Shown one piece after another: positions 5,124 to 5,174 of a DNA stretch of 5,174 nt. The notes under the pieces were generated by a model that saw only the letters and a list, made by a program, of their open reading frames with translations, did not search any database and was not told the origin of the DNA. This DNA is from Clostridia bacterium. GTDB lineage: Bacteria; Bacillota; Clostridia; Oscillospirales; Acutalibacteraceae. Made by a program: the position numbers and the translations under genes. The first letter of the stretch is position 1. Each line of letters begins with the position of its first letter. The stretch is from the NCBI GenBank assembly GCA_017454565.1, contig JAFTCS010000141.1, positions 1 to 5,174 on the forward strand. Reading direction: 5' to 3'.

Positions 5124-5174
5124 TATAAATAACCAAAACGATACTCATAACTATATCATTTCAAAGAACCGGAG

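Overview
The window looks like a piece of chromosome from a low-to-mid GC Gram-positive bacterium of the Clostridia, most likely a Ruminococcus-like member of the Oscillospiraceae. That placement is an inference. It rests on the RecD2-ComF pair, the style of the proteins, and the GC-rich hairpin repeats in an intergenic gap. No rRNA or other marker gene is present to prove it. All three recognisable genes lie on the minus strand, so the transcription order runs from the right edge to the left edge: membrane glycosyltransferase, then recD2, then comF.

Right part (about 3268-5174). A 576-residue multi-pass membrane protein carries the hallmarks of GT-C glycosyltransferases of the AftB/LphB type: an N-terminal Asp-Asp pair after the first membrane helix, a TSGLE segment, a GGDFM segment and a soluble C-terminal tail. 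It has its own good ribosome binding site and a plausible sigma-A-type promoter. That promoter is flanked by inverted and direct repeats that look like operator sites. Its acceptor and sugar are unknown.

Middle gap (3000-3267). This stretch has no gene. It holds three near-identical 28-bp tandem units, each containing a perfect 7-bp stem, followed by two further unrelated strong hairpins. All five sit between the glycosyltransferase stop and the recD2 start.

Left part (1-2999). A RecD2 (YrrC-like) SF1B DNA helicase overlaps a ComF-family phosphoribosyltransferase-like protein by 13 bp. They form a DNA-processing pair, probably one transcript with coupled translation. The main surprise is that the recD2 reading frame is broken by a single in-frame amber codon (TAG, 2820-2822). 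Recognisable RecD2 sequence lies on both sides of it and there is no frame change. Only the part from 2654 down forms an ATG-started open frame. That ATG lies inside a helix-hairpin-helix region and has no convincing ribosome binding site, so it is probably not the native start. The cause could be a recent nonsense mutation, a base-call error, or tolerated amber readthrough. The sequence alone cannot decide.

The left edge (1-126) holds two small hairpins downstream of comF and no supported gene. I found no mobile element, CRISPR array, tRNA or rRNA, and no clear new multi-gene system. The points most worth checking are the amber codon, the hairpin array and the repeats around the glycosyltransferase promoter.
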